A stretch of DNA of 64,000 nt from Arsenicibacter rosenii. GTDB taxonomy: Bacteria > Bacteroidota > Bacteroidia > Cytophagales > Spirosomataceae. The stretch spans positions 1 to 64,000 of the forward strand of contig NZ_MORL01000010.1 in the NCBI RefSeq assembly GCF_001870735.1, read 5' to 3'. Below are positions 29,604-39,100 of the stretch, piece after piece. The stretch's first letter is position 1; the number at the start of each line of letters is the position of its first letter. Made by a program: the position numbers and the translations under genes. Under the pieces are notes generated by a model. That model worked only from the letters and a program-made list of their open reading frames with translations, made no database searches and was not told where the DNA came from.

Positions 29604-30560
29604 ATGAAAAAACTAATACTGCTGCTATTGCTGGCACCCGCTCTGGCTTTTGGTCAGGAATGGGAACCGGTAACCCCCCAAAACAGCTGTGAAAAACGCC
29701 ACGAGAATGCTGCTGCCCTGGTCGGCGACAGCCTGTATGCCATTGGTGGCCGTGGTATGAAGCCGTTAGAGGCCCTGAACCTGAAAACACTGATGTGGAA
29801 GAAGCTCCCGGTTCCGCCGGTCGAGATGAACCACTTTCAGGCTATTAATTACCACGACGAAGTGTATGTGATTGCGGCTTTTGAGGGAAAATACCCGCAT
29901 GAGACACCGATTCCGAATATGTACATCTACAGCCCGAAAACCGGCAACTGGCGGAAAGGTCCGGAAATCCCTAAAGAACGGCTTCGGGGCTCGGCCGGTG
30001 TGGTGGTATACAAAGACAGGATTTATGTTGTCTGCGGCATTATAGACGGGCATTACGATGGTCATGTAGCCTGGTTTGACGAATACGATCCGAAAACAAA
30101 TACCTGGAAACAACTGCCCGATGCGCCACGCGTACGGGACCACATCAGCGCCGCCATGGTCGGGGATAAACTGTATCTGGCCGGAGGCCGTAAATCGTCG
30201 GCAAAAACCAATCAGGTGCTCGAAACGACGATTGCCGAAGTGGATATGTACGATTTCAAAACCGGTCAGTGGGCAACGTTACCCGCCGAATCCAACATTC
30301 CGACGCAGCGGGCGGGGAGTACGGCGGTGACTAACAACGGCAAGGTATGGATTATCGGCGGAGAAAGCCCGCAGCTTGCGGCGCATAACGAAGCCGAAAT
30401 ACTGGACCCGAAAACCAATACATGGACAGCCGGTCCGCGTATGAAACAGGGGCGGCATGGTACGCAGGCCGTGGTGTATAAGAAGAAAATTTACATCGTT
30501 GCCGGTTCGGCCAATCACGGTGGCGGCCCCGAACTGGATACGGTTGAGGTACTGAAGTAA
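29604..30560 (+). CDS. Secreted kelch-repeat protein
   Basis: A 318-residue protein with a signal peptide (MKKLILLLLLAPALAFGQ) and about six kelch blades. The blades show the Gly-Gly followed by W pattern: YAIGGRGM...LMWKKLP, YVVCGIID...NTWKQLP, YLAGGRKS...GQWATLP, WIIGGESP...NTWTAGP. This is a beta-propeller that fills the mature protein, with no further domain and no T9SS tail. Related propellers include sialic acid mutarotase NanM and galactose oxidase-like binding proteins. It lies 38 bp after the oxidoreductase gene, so the two may form an operon acting on a sugar, which is an inference. Confidence 0.83.
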   Translation: MKKLILLLLLAPALAFGQEWEPVTPQNSCEKRHENAAALVGDSLYAIGGRGMKPLEALNLKTLMWKKLPVPPVEMNHFQAINYHDEVYVIAAFEGKYPHETPIPNMYIYSPKTGNWRKGPEIPKERLRGSAGVVVYKDRIYVVCGIIDGHYDGHVAWFDEYDPKTNTWKQLPDAPRVRDHISAAMVGDKLYLAGGRKSSAKTNQVLETTIAEVDMYDFKTGQWATLPAESNIPTQRAGSTAVTNNGKVWIIGGESPQLAAHNEAEILDPKTNTWTAGPRMKQGRHGTQAVVYKKKIYIVAGSANHGGGPELDTVEVLK

Positions 30561-30629
30561 GAGTACAGGCCTTGTGAATAAAGTATGCGTCTGTAAAAAC
30601 ATTTTGATCCGATCTTCGTATTTTTATAA

Positions 30630-30643
30630 ATGCCTGGAGGCAT
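30630..30643. promoter_or_regulatory. Palindrome upstream of the toxin-antitoxin pair
   Basis: ATGCCTGGAGGCAT, a 14-base palindrome with a two-base centre, 23 bases before the antitoxin ATG. Autoregulation through a palindrome at this position is usual for VapBC operons, so it is a candidate operator. Confidence 0.35.
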
Positions 30644-30666
30644 AATTACTAGTTAAGAGCCGGCTT

Positions 30667-30891
30667 ATGACGCAGATTACGATTAACTTACCCGATCAGG
30701 ATGAGGCTAAATGGTTACTGGACCTACTCAACCGATTGCAGGTTAGCTATCAGGTATCAAATAACAGTGAGCAATACGAGCGCGCCCGTGCGGTAATTAT
30801 GCGCGGGGCCAACTCACTTGATGTTGACAAAATGCTGGAAAGTATTGAAGACTCGCGTAAAGGCCGGAAACACCCTTTTCGCGAAGTATGA
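30667..30891 (+). CDS. Putative antitoxin of a VapBC-type pair
   Basis: A 74-residue protein beginning MTQITINLPDQDEAKWLLDLL, with a predicted strand then helices and a basic C-terminal tail (SRKGRKHPFREV). I do not recognise a named antitoxin DNA-binding fold. The identification rests on its size and on the four-base overlap (ATGA) of its stop with the start of the PIN-domain gene, the standard organisation of antitoxin-toxin operons. The tail LESIEDSRKGRKHPF would be the toxin-wrapping part. Base composition is a little richer in A/T than the genes before it. Confidence 0.7.
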   Translation: MTQITINLPDQDEAKWLLDLLNRLQVSYQVSNNSEQYERARAVIMRGANSLDVDKMLESIEDSRKGRKHPFREV

Positions 30892-31259
30892 AGCTTCTGG
30901 ATACGAACATCATTATTTATGCTGCAAAGGATGAGTATCGTTATTTAAGGCCATTGCTATTAGCCCCTGATGTATGTGTTTCTGCAATTTCGAAGGTTGA
31001 GACGCTAGGCTATCACAGGTTAGTAAAAGCTGAAAAAGAATACTTTGAGCATGTATTCGACATAGTGCCGGTTTTACCAATAAATGAACCCGTGATTGAT
31101 TTGGCTATCCTGCTAAAACAGCAACGGAAATACTCACTTGGTGATTCAATAATAGCCGCTACCGCTTTGCTGTATGATGCCGGACTCAATACTGACAATA
31201 CAGGCGACTTTGACAGTATAACGGGAATAAGGCTCTTTAATCCATTGATGAAAATATAA
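30888..31259 (+). CDS. vapC: PIN-domain ribonuclease toxin (VapC-like)
   Basis: A 123-residue PIN-domain protein, the normal length for VapC toxins, which cut specific RNAs with a Mg-dependent site. The acidic residues are in place: Asp5 in LLDTNIIIYA, Glu38 in SKVETLGY, Asp86 in YSLGDSIIAA, and the cluster Asp104/107/109 in NTDNTGDFDSITG. The ATG overlaps the antitoxin stop. The gene is visibly AT-richer than the surrounding chromosome, in keeping with horizontal transfer. A promoter for the next gene lies inside its last codons. Confidence 0.88.
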   Translation: MKLLDTNIIIYAAKDEYRYLRPLLLAPDVCVSAISKVETLGYHRLVKAEKEYFEHVFDIVPVLPINEPVIDLAILLKQQRKYSLGDSIIAATALLYDAGLNTDNTGDFDSITGIRLFNPLMKI

Positions 31260-31272
31260 AGCTGTATCTTTG
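31245..31272 (+). promoter_or_regulatory. Promoter of the PhnA/YjdM-like gene
   Basis: TTG at 31245-31247, a 17-base spacer and a perfect TATCTTTG at 31265-31272. This is a full match to the Bacteroidota -33/-7 consensus. It starts inside the vapC coding end and gives a leader of about 20 bases. Confidence 0.65.
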
Positions 31273-31295
31273 CGGCCGAAATTATTCCTCTTTTT

Positions 31296-31505
31296 ATGGA
31301 AGTCAAAGACAGTAACGGTAACTTGTTGAAAGATGGGGATTCGGTAACCCTCATCAAAGATCTGAAGGTGCGTGGTTCTTCATCGGTGCTGAAGCGTGGT
31401 ACACTGGTTAAAAACATCCGGCTTACCGACGACGAGGCCGAAATTGAAGGCAGAGTAGACCGGACCATGATGGTGTTGCGGACAGAGTTCCTGAAGAAAG
31501 CCTGA
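31296..31505 (+). CDS. Minimal PhnA/YjdM-family protein
   Basis: A 69-residue protein matching the C-terminal domain of PhnA/Yjd[22 protein letters not shown], then [19 protein letters not shown], ending in an EFLKKA tail. The family is small and cytoplasmic and its role is uncertain; the old link to phosphonate use is not well supported, since phosphonoacetate hydrolase is a different PhnA. The N-terminal zinc ribbon with four cysteines found in the E. coli protein is absent here, so only the SH3-like barrel remains. It has its own promoter and terminator, so it is a single-gene unit. Confidence 0.85.
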   Translation: MEVKDSNGNLLKDGDSVTLIKDLKVRGSSSVLKRGTLVKNIRLTDDEAEIEGRVDRTMMVLRTEFLKKA

Positions 31506-31530
31506 GCTTTTCCTGTGAAGAGCATACACA

Positions 31531-31566
31531 AAAGGCCCTGTATCGTTTCGGTACAGGGCCTTTTTG
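31531..31566 (+). terminator. Terminator after the PhnA/YjdM-like gene
   Basis: Perfect 12-bp stem AAAGGCCCTGTA / TACAGGGCCTTT with a nine-base loop, followed by TTTTTG. Confidence 0.9.
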
Positions 31567-31625
31567 TTTGACATCCTGCAACGATTCTGCCCCAAAACGG
31601 GTCCTCTCAAAAAAACACCGGTGAG

Positions 31626-32144
31626 ATGTTCCGAAAAACACACCTGACGCCCCTGATTCTGATCGGCTTGCTAGTCATTCACGATAGCTGTATTGATCTG
31701 ATCGACGGTAAAAATCATAACCGTGGCATTATTATCGCCGAGTATCCGGCAAACGGGTCGGCATCCGGACAGAATATGTGTTACCTCCCGGCATGGTTCG
31801 GGTCTGATACGCTCAGAAAGCAGGATATCGTTATTGACAGCGACAGTGCCTTCCGGTCATTTTTTGCTTATCAGACGTATGCCGGCCCGGGAAAGAACAG
31901 TTGCCGCTCCTTTGTGCCGGAAACGATTGACTTTACAAAATTTACCCTGCTCGGCAACTATGCCGACGGTGGGTGCGATGTGGCCTTTACACGCCTTGTG
32001 GAGCCTGTTGCCAAACACAGAAAATACGTTTATACAGTGAAGGTCCGTGAGTCTGGATGGTGCAAAAAACTCGTCTTCAGCATGAACTGGGTGCTTGTCC
32101 CTAAACTGCCGCCAGGGTATACTGTAGAATTTAAGGTGAAGTAA
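31626..32144 (+). CDS. Exported protein of unknown function
   Basis: A 172-residue protein with a hydrophobic N-terminal segment (LTPLILIGLLVIHDSC). Cys22 might be a lipoprotein site, but the preceding residues HDS do not make a good lipobox, so a plain signal or anchor is equally possible. The mature part has four further cysteines (for example GQNMCYLP, KNSCRSF, GGCDVAF, SGWCKKL), which suggests disulfides in the periplasm. It ends in a beta-rich stretch. No family is recognised. Confidence 0.6.
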   Translation: MFRKTHLTPLILIGLLVIHDSCIDLIDGKNHNRGIIIAEYPANGSASGQNMCYLPAWFGSDTLRKQDIVIDSDSAFRSFFAYQTYAGPGKNSCRSFVPETIDFTKFTLLGNYADGGCDVAFTRLVEPVAKHRKYVYTVKVRESGWCKKLVFSMNWVLVPKLPPGYTVEFKVK

Positions 32145-32165
32145 GCGGGAGAAACGGTATCTTTG
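32136..32165 (+). promoter_or_regulatory. Putative purM promoter
   Basis: Perfect -7 box TATCTTTG at 32158-32165, with GTG (one mismatch to TTG) at 32136-32138, spacer 19 bases. The predicted leader is short, about 20 bases. Confidence 0.45.
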
Positions 32166-32189
32166 CGTTGTCAATACTGCAAATTTATC

Positions 32190-33353
32190 ATGACTGACCG
32201 CTACGCCCAACGGGGTGTTTCCTCTCAGAAAGAAGACGTTCATAACGCCATAGCCAAGCTTGATAAGGGCCTTTTCCCGAAAGCTTTCTGCAAAATTGTG
32301 CCGGATACCCTGGCCGGTGACCCCGATTACTGTACCATCATGCACGCCGACGGGGCAGGCACTAAATCATCGCTTGCCTACCTGTACTGGCGCGAAACCG
32401 GCGATCTGTCGGTTTGGCGGGGCATTGCCCAGGATGCAGTCGTCATGAATACCGATGATCTGATCTGCGTAGGAGCAACCGGCCCGATGCTGCTTTCATC
32501 GACGATCGGACGGAACAAAAACCTGATTCCGGGCGAGGTAATTGCCGAAATCATCAACGGTACCGAAGAGGTGCTGGAGATGCTGCGGAGCCACGGTATT
32601 GACATTTACAGTACCGGCGGTGAAACGGCCGATGTCGGGGATCTGGTCCGGACGGTGATTGTCGACAGTACGGTCATTGCCCGCATGAAACGCAGCGACG
32701 TGATCAGCAATGACCGCATTCAGGCTGGTGACGTGATTGTCGGGCTGGCTTCATTTGGGCAGGCCACCTACGAAAACACGTATAACGGCGGTATGGGCAG
32801 CAACGGCCTGACGTCGGCACGGCACGATGTGCTGGCCCATTATCTGGCCAGTCAATATCCCGAAAGTTTTGATCCGGCGGTCGACCGTAGCCTGGTTTAC
32901 AGCGGCTCAAAACGACTGACAGATGTTATGCCGGAGACAGGACTGAATGTGGGACAACTGATTTTATCACCGACGCGGACCTATGCTCCGGTCGTAAAAG
33001 CCTTGCTGACAGAACTACACACTGAGATTCACGGCATGGTCCACTGCTCGGGTGGGGCACAGACCAAGGTGCTGCATTTTGTGGACGGTGTGCATGTAGT
33101 CAAGAACAACCTGTTTCCGGTACCGCCGCTGTTCCGCCTGATTCAGGAAGAAAGCGGGACGAGCTGGCAGGAAATGTACAAAGTCTTCAATATGGGGCAT
33201 CGCCTCGAAATTTATCTATCCCAAGCAAAGGCACAACAGGTGATTGACATCGCAAAATCGTTTGGTATCGATGCGCAGATTATCGGCCATGTGGAGGCTT
33301 TTGAGGGTAAGCAGGTAACGATTCAGAGCGAAGCCGGGACGTTCGTTTACTAA
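32190..33353 (+). CDS. purM: Phosphoribosylformylglycinamidine cyclo-ligase (AIR synthase)
   Basis: A 387-residue PurM-type ATP-dependent enzyme that closes the imidazole ring of AIR in purine synthesis. It opens MTDRYAQRGVSSQKEDVHNAI and contains the substrate and metal loops HADGAGTKSSLAYLY, AQDAVVMNTDDLICVGA, YSTGGETADVGDLVRT and HCSGGAQTKVL. The sequence is of the divergent Bacteroidota type, distinct from the usual DAGVDI opening. The ATG at 32190 is chosen because the preceding nine codons overlap the promoter -7 region and carry no family similarity. With purE in the window it is a second, unlinked purine gene. Confidence 0.9.
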   Translation: MTDRYAQRGVSSQKEDVHNAIAKLDKGLFPKAFCKIVPDTLAGDPDYCTIMHADGAGTKSSLAYLYWRETGDLSVWRGIAQDAVVMNTDDLICVGATGPMLLSSTIGRNKNLIPGEVIAEIINGTEEVLEMLRSHGIDIYSTGGETADVGDLVRTVIVDSTVIARMKRSDVISNDRIQAGDVIVGLASFGQATYENTYNGGMGSNGLTSARHDVLAHYLASQYPESFDPAVDRSLVYSGSKRLTDVMPETGLNVGQLILSPTRTYAPVVKALLTELHTEIHGMVHCSGGAQTKVLHFVDGVHVVKNNLFPVPPLFRLIQEESGTSWQEMYKVFNMGHRLEIYLSQAKAQQVIDIAKSFGIDAQIIGHVEAFEGKQVTIQSEAGTFVY

Positions 33354-33413
33354 CACGAATTGGAACTTTGCCGGAGTTTTATCACTTTGGCAAAGTTCCT
33401 GATTGTGTGGTTT

Positions 33414-34520
33414 ATGAAGTTAGTTATCTTTTTAATAGTCAGTTTATTAGCTTCGGTATTTGGCTCGCTGGTGTTGGCTCAGACTCCCTTTACGGTTACG
33501 TGGGGATTTGACGGAAATACCGGAGCCGTATCATCCAGCCCAAACGTTCAGGGCAGTGGCGCCAATCTGACCGGCGTCAATTTGTCCGGCATTTCGCCCT
33601 ATGCGCCCGGGCAGTCGGGGCAGGCCGGTAATATTCAGAACTGGTCGGTATCTACCTGTAATTACAGTGAGTTTGTCCAGATAACACTTCAGCCGCTTAA
33701 CGGCGAAAAAATGACCCTGACAGGTCTCTCATTCTTCTTCAACCGCTCAAATGCGGGCCCGCAGGAGGTGTATGTGCGGTCAGGCGCCGACGGATTTTCC
33801 GGTGACATTGGTGCTTTTGCCGTAACAGACAGCTATCAGCAGGCCAATATCGGATTGTCTTATGCGAATGTAGCCGGCTCTATCAGCTTCCGGATTTATG
33901 CCTGCAAACTGATTTCGCAGGGCGGGACCCTGCGGCTGGATAACATCGTGGTGAGCGGTACCGTGACGCAGACGCCCACACCGGTATCGTTGCTTTATTT
34001 CAGGGCGCAACCGGAGCAAAACGGGGTGCAAACCGAATGGGCGACGATACAGGAAGATAAGGCCAGTCACTTTGTGGTGCAGCGTAGCCGGGATGGGCGG
34101 GCATACGAACGCATCCATGAACAACCGGCCACCGGAGGGACACAAATCCGTCAGCAGTATACTTTTCGGGATAAACAGCCGCTGGAAGGGACGAGCTATT
34201 ATCAGTTACTGCAATTAGACAGTGATGGCCGGGAGCTGGCAATGAAGCCGGTTCCGGTAACTGTTAAAACGAATCGGCCTTTAGCGGTTGTGGCACCTAA
34301 CCCGGCTAGCCCGACAGGTATTGGCATGGTATTACAGCAGGCAATCCGGCCGGAAGTTAGTGTCTTGACTACCAACGGCCGGCCTGTTACCGGGCAATGG
34401 CGGCAAACGGGCATGCAGACCGGGCAATGGATTCCGGACCAGCCGCTGAGTCCGGGACTGTATTGGCTGGTCTTGATTGAAGAAGGTACTAAACAGGTGA
34501 TTGCGGTTTTAGTAAAGTGA
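33414..34520 (+). CDS. Secreted protein with a T9SS-type C-terminal domain
   Basis: A 368-residue protein with a signal peptide (MKLVIFLIVSLLASVFGSLVLAQ). Residues about 25-190 form a beta-rich domain with a jelly-roll character (LRLDNIVVSGTVTQ). Then comes a fibronectin-like stretch starting PVSLLYFRAQPEQNGVQTEWAT, a motif very common before T9SS sorting domains. The end, VVAPNPASPTGIGMVL through LSPGLYWLVLIEEGTKQVIAVLVK, is the sorting domain itself. It should be exported through the SprA translocon. The function of the N-terminal domain is unknown. The start at 33414 is set by the signal peptide. Confidence 0.82.
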   Translation: MKLVIFLIVSLLASVFGSLVLAQTPFTVTWGFDGNTGAVSSSPNVQGSGANLTGVNLSGISPYAPGQSGQAGNIQNWSVSTCNYSEFVQITLQPLNGEKMTLTGLSFFFNRSNAGPQEVYVRSGADGFSGDIGAFAVTDSYQQANIGLSYANVAGSISFRIYACKLISQGGTLRLDNIVVSGTVTQTPTPVSLLYFRAQPEQNGVQTEWATIQEDKASHFVVQRSRDGRAYERIHEQPATGGTQIRQQYTFRDKQPLEGTSYYQLLQLDSDGRELAMKPVPVTVKTNRPLAVVAPNPASPTGIGMVLQQAIRPEVSVLTTNGRPVTGQWRQTGMQTGQWIPDQPLSPGLYWLVLIEEGTKQVIAVLVK

Positions 34521-34636
34521 TCAGGGACCACTTACAGAAACTTTCGTCCGGAAGGTCTTCAGTAGAATCAAGGATTAAAACCAGTCTTACTTTTGATTGG
34601 TTATAACCCACTACAAACAATACACATTACTGAGAG

Positions 34637-36097
34637 ATGGTTTCAATACGTTCGCTTCTATTCATCACACTGATTGGCTTAACGGCCTGTTCCCGGAATC
34701 CGGTTACCGGAAAACGGGAGGTCGTTTTTATGTCGAAAGAGCAGGAAATTGCCCTTGGGCAGCAGTCGCACCCGTCTGTGGTGTCAACAATGGGGCTATA
34801 CGACGATAAAAAGCTACAGGATTTTATTAATCAGAAAGGCAAAGCGATGGCGCAGATTTCGCACCGCCCCGACTTGCCTTACCAGTTCTACATTGTGGAT
34901 TCGCCGGTGGTGAATGCCTTTGCGGTACCCGGTGGTTATGTCTATTTCACACGGGGCATCATGGCGCATTTCAATAACGAAGCTGAATTCGCGGGGGTGT
35001 TAGGACACGAAATCGGGCACATTACGGCGCGGCATTCGGCCCGGCAACAAAGCACCCAGCTGTTTGGCACGGCCGGTCTGATTCTGGGGTCCGTGTTGCT
35101 GGACAAAACAGGGCAGCTCACCGAAGCCGCTGCTCAGGGGCTTCAACTGGCTTTGCTGGGTTACAGCCGTTCCCACGAAACGGAGTCTGACGGCATTGGC
35201 GTTGAATATTCGAGTAAGATTGGTTATGATGCACACCAGATGGCTAACTTTTTCGGAACGATCAAACGGATTCAGGATAATTCAGGACAGGCCATTCCGC
35301 AGTTTCAGTCGACGCACCCTGATCCGGGTAACCGCCTGACGCGTGTGAATGAACTGGCAACGGATTATCAGCGCAAAAATCCGGGCAATTACCAGGCAAA
35401 CCGCGACAGCTATCTCCGCATGATTGACGGAATTGTGTTTGGTGAAGACCCGAAGCAGGGCTTTGTCGAAAATAACCAGTTTTATCATCCTGAGCTGCGG
35501 TTTCAGTTTCCGGTTCCGGCGGGTTGGACACACCAGAACTCGCCGGCTCAGTTTCAGATGGGTCCCAAAGACGGACAGTCTGCCATGATTCTGATGCTGG
35601 CCAATGGTAAATCGCTGGAAGAGGCGGCGCAAAATCTGGTTAAAGAGCTTGGGCTGACTGTACAGGAAAATACACGGACGACCATAAACGGCAATCCGGC
35701 GCTGGTACTGATCTCGCAACAGCAGGCCCCACAGCAGCAAACCGGACAGCAGCCGCAAGACCCTAAAACGCGCCTGCAGATCGGTACGTGGCTGATTCAA
35801 TACAACAATGCCGTTTATGCCCTGCACGGATTGGCACAGGCCGCAAACTTCAGTAACCGCTATGATGCGTTCCGGCAGGTTGCCGGTGGTTTTAAGGCGT
35901 TAAGCGATCCGGACAAAATCAACCGTCAGCCCGAACGGGTGCGTATCAAAGCCGCCCCGCGCGCCGGTACGTTCAGGGAAGTAATGACCGCATTAGGCAT
36001 GCCTGCCACCCGAATGGAGGAGCTCGGTACGCTGAATAGCATGAAAGCCGATGATCCCGTACAGCGGGGGATGCTGGTTAAAACTGTAAGCCGGTAA
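34637..36097 (+). CDS. M48-family metalloprotease lipoprotein
   Basis: A 486-residue zinc protease with a lipoprotein signal peptide (LIGLTAC, Cys18). The M48 active site is HEIGH at 124-128, with the third zinc ligand in ETESD (Glu181-Asp185). Upstream FAVPGGYVYFTRGI is the conserved substrate-edge strand. Residues about 270-425 form an extra domain with a Gln-rich insertion (QQQAPQQQTGQQPQD), and the C terminus has a basic linker. This matches the BepA/LoiP type of outer-membrane quality-control proteases rather than HtpX, since there are no membrane helices. It is encoded alone. Confidence 0.9.
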   Translation: MVSIRSLLFITLIGLTACSRNPVTGKREVVFMSKEQEIALGQQSHPSVVSTMGLYDDKKLQDFINQKGKAMAQISHRPDLPYQFYIVDSPVVNAFAVPGGYVYFTRGIMAHFNNEAEFAGVLGHEIGHITARHSARQQSTQLFGTAGLILGSVLLDKTGQLTEAAAQGLQLALLGYSRSHETESDGIGVEYSSKIGYDAHQMANFFGTIKRIQDNSGQAIPQFQSTHPDPGNRLTRVNELATDYQRKNPGNYQANRDSYLRMIDGIVFGEDPKQGFVENNQFYHPELRFQFPVPAGWTHQNSPAQFQMGPKDGQSAMILMLANGKSLEEAAQNLVKELGLTVQENTRTTINGNPALVLISQQQAPQQQTGQQPQDPKTRLQIGTWLIQYNNAVYALHGLAQAANFSNRYDAFRQVAGGFKALSDPDKINRQPERVRIKAAPRAGTFREVMTALGMPATRMEELGTLNSMKADDPVQRGMLVKTVSR

Positions 36098-36120
36098 CCG
36101 CCGTCATCCGCATACAAAAA

Positions 36121-36153
36121 ACGCCGCTGGCATACAGTCAGCGGCGTTTTTTG
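36121..36153. terminator. Terminator between the M48 gene and the RND pump gene
   Basis: ACGCCGCTG (36121-36129) pairs with CAGCGGCGT (36139-36147), with flanking A and T runs. It can work for both convergent genes. Confidence 0.88.
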
Positions 36154-36161
36154 TCGGTTAA

Positions 36162-39100
36162 TCAGGCCATTTCCGGTTGTTCAATGGCTACCGGAGGCTG
36201 TTTTTTAACGGTTATGCCGGGCGGTAAGATCTTATACAACACCGGCGTCACGATCCGCGACAGTAAGGTTGATGAAATCAGGCCGCCGATCAATACCCAG
36301 GCAAGCGGCGAATAAAGCGGATTGCCCTCAATCGCCAGCGGGATAAGTCCGCCAATTGCCGTCAGCGACGTCAGAACGATCGGTACGAAACGGATTTCAC
36401 CTGCCTCCTGAATCGCATCCAGCAGCGACATTCCCTCTTCGCGGAGCTGATTGGTAAAATCAACGAGCAGGATGGAGTTTTTCACTTCAATGCCAATCAG
36501 GGCAATCAGGCCGATGACTGCGACAAACGAGAACGGGTTTCCGGTCAAGTACAGCGCCAGCACTGCACCGATAATGCCTAGCGGAATCACGGAAAGTACG
36601 ATCAGTGTACTTTTGAAGGTGCCGAATTCAAGAATCAGCACCGCAATGAACCCGAAGATGGTAATCAGAATGATGGTACCCAAGCCGCCGAACGATTTTT
36701 CGCGGCTTTCCAGCTCGCCCGCCGCTTTGTAGCTGAAGCCTTTCGGGAATTTCAGCCCATTCAGTTTCCGTAATACATCATTAAACACATCATCGACCAG
36801 GTATCCTGTTTTTACAAAGCCGGTGATAGTCACATAACGGTCTTTATCGTAATGGCGGATCTGGTTAGTACCGCTTTCAAACTCAAGGTCGGCAATCTGG
36901 CGCAATGGCACGGCACTGCCGGTCATGGTATTTACATAGAGGTTGTTGAGCACCGCCTGATCCGTGATTTTACCCTTAGGCATCGTCACATTGATGGTGT
37001 AGTCATCACCGTTTGGCTCTTTAAAGGTCCCGACGTTCAGCCCGGCAACGGCCAGACGGATCGTCCGGTTGACATCGGCGATCGAAATACCCAGCAGCCC
37101 GGCTTTTTCCTTGTTGATCCGTACCCGCAGGTCAGTTTTCTGATTAGCCAGCGGATTGTTTACATAAATCAGGCCCGGTGTTTTTTTGAATTCAGCTTCG
37201 ACACGTGCCGCCATGATCTTGAGGGAGTCAAGGTTTTCGCCAAATACCCGGACTGCCACGGGGGCTTCCTGATCAGGACCTTGTTCGAAGTCTTTAACCT
37301 CAATTTTGGCGTTAGGGTAGTATTTAAACGCTTCCCGCAGCTCATCGATCAGTGCCCGTTTTTCGGCTGGTTCCATGTCCTGAAGCTGTACGAAAAACTG
37401 CGCATAGTTGGTCGATTCGTTCCGCTGAATCACGTTGTAATAAATCCGTGGCTGACCTTTACCAACGTTTGTCGTAACGTATTTAACGCTCGACACCTGT
37501 TTCAGCCTCCCTTCCACATAGCGCGCAATCCGGTCGGTTTCGCTCAGGCTGGTTCCTTCCGGCGTTTCAATGTTAATCAGGAACTGAGGTTTTTCGGAGG
37601 CCGGGAAAAGCGCAAAACCAACGGTTTTAAACATCGATACCGCACCGGCAAAGATGGCGAAGGCAACCGTCAGCGTGATCGCCGGATGGCGTAAGCCCCA
37701 ATGCAGTAACCGGCTATACGAGCCGCTGATCAGTTTTTTCAGCGCCCGCAGGAAGATGTTGCCATCCGGGTTGTGCGATTCTTTCAGGATACGGCTCGAC
37801 AGGAAAGGCACAATCGTCAGCGAAACCAGCAACGACGCCAGAATGGTGGTGACGACGGCCGTTGGCAGGGACCGGATGAAATCACCCGATGCCTCGGGCA
37901 GGAACATCAGGGGTAAAAAGGCCAGAATCAGCGTTACGGTACAGCCAATAACTGCCAGTGTGATCTGTTTGGTTGCACGGATGGCCGCTTCTCGCTTCGA
38001 AAAGCCTTCGCGCAGGTAACGTTCAATGTTTTCGACCACCACAATCGAGTCATCGACCAGAATGCCGAGGGCTACAATCAGGCCGACAATACTCAGCTGG
38101 TTGATACTGAAACCCAGAAAATCCAGTCCGGCCAGGCCAATGGCCAGTGAAAGCGGGATCGAAATCATCACCACAACCGCTGCCCGGAACCCGAGCGGCA
38201 AGAGGGTCAGGGAAACGAGCAGGATGGCAATGCCGAAGTCTTTGGCAAAACGGCTGAGTCGTTTGTTAACACTGGCCGACTGATCAAAGTTTTTGACCAG
38301 CGTGATGTGGGGAGGCAGCGTCTTTGCAAAGGCATCAATTACCGGATTGACTTGTTCGCCTACTTTGGCAATATTTTCTCCCATTTTCTGACCGGCCGTT
38401 ACCAGTACCGCGCGGTGGCCATTCAGCCGGGTGATGTGGGTTTCTTCCGCGTAGTTAAAATCAACATCGGCAACATCGCGCAGGTAGATGATTTTCTGTC
38501 CGTTGGTGGCGACAATGGTGTTCCGGATTTCGTTCAGCGACTGGTAATCACCCGATGTTTTTACGTTGAATTTGCGGGTGCCCGCCTGTAGGCTACCGCC
38601 CGGAATGTTCAGGTTTTCGGCCTGTAATGCCCCCAGTACGCGGTTGACAGGGATGCCGTTCTGGGCCATTTTCTCGACGTTCAGGGATACTCTGACTACG
38701 CTGGCGGGGTAGCCCCAGTCTTCGGCGTTTTTCAGGCTTTTGATCTTCTCAAAGCGCTTTTTAAGCTCCTCTCCATAGTCACCCAGCTCTTTCGACGATG
38801 CTACTTCCGACAGCAGCGCAACCTGGACAATATTCACATCAGTCGGTGAAAACTTCTTGATGTCGATGCGGAAAATATCCGATGGGAGCTCGCCCTTGAG
38901 CGCGTTGACTTCGCGCACAATTTCCTGGTATTTTTCATCCGGATCAACGCCGTAGTCGTACTCGATCCGGAACACAGCCAGCCCGTCGTCGACGTTGGTA
39001 ATGACGTGGTTCATGTCGTCGAGGGCATTAAAACGGGCTTCGCCGGGATCAACGACCAGCTTTTCCATGTCCATGGCATCCGTACCCGGATAGATCACCG

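Noticed and set aside
38026-38283. Plus-strand open frame opposite the RND pump gene
   Set aside because: It is the antisense of a strongly conserved transporter; its composition is that of a shadow frame.
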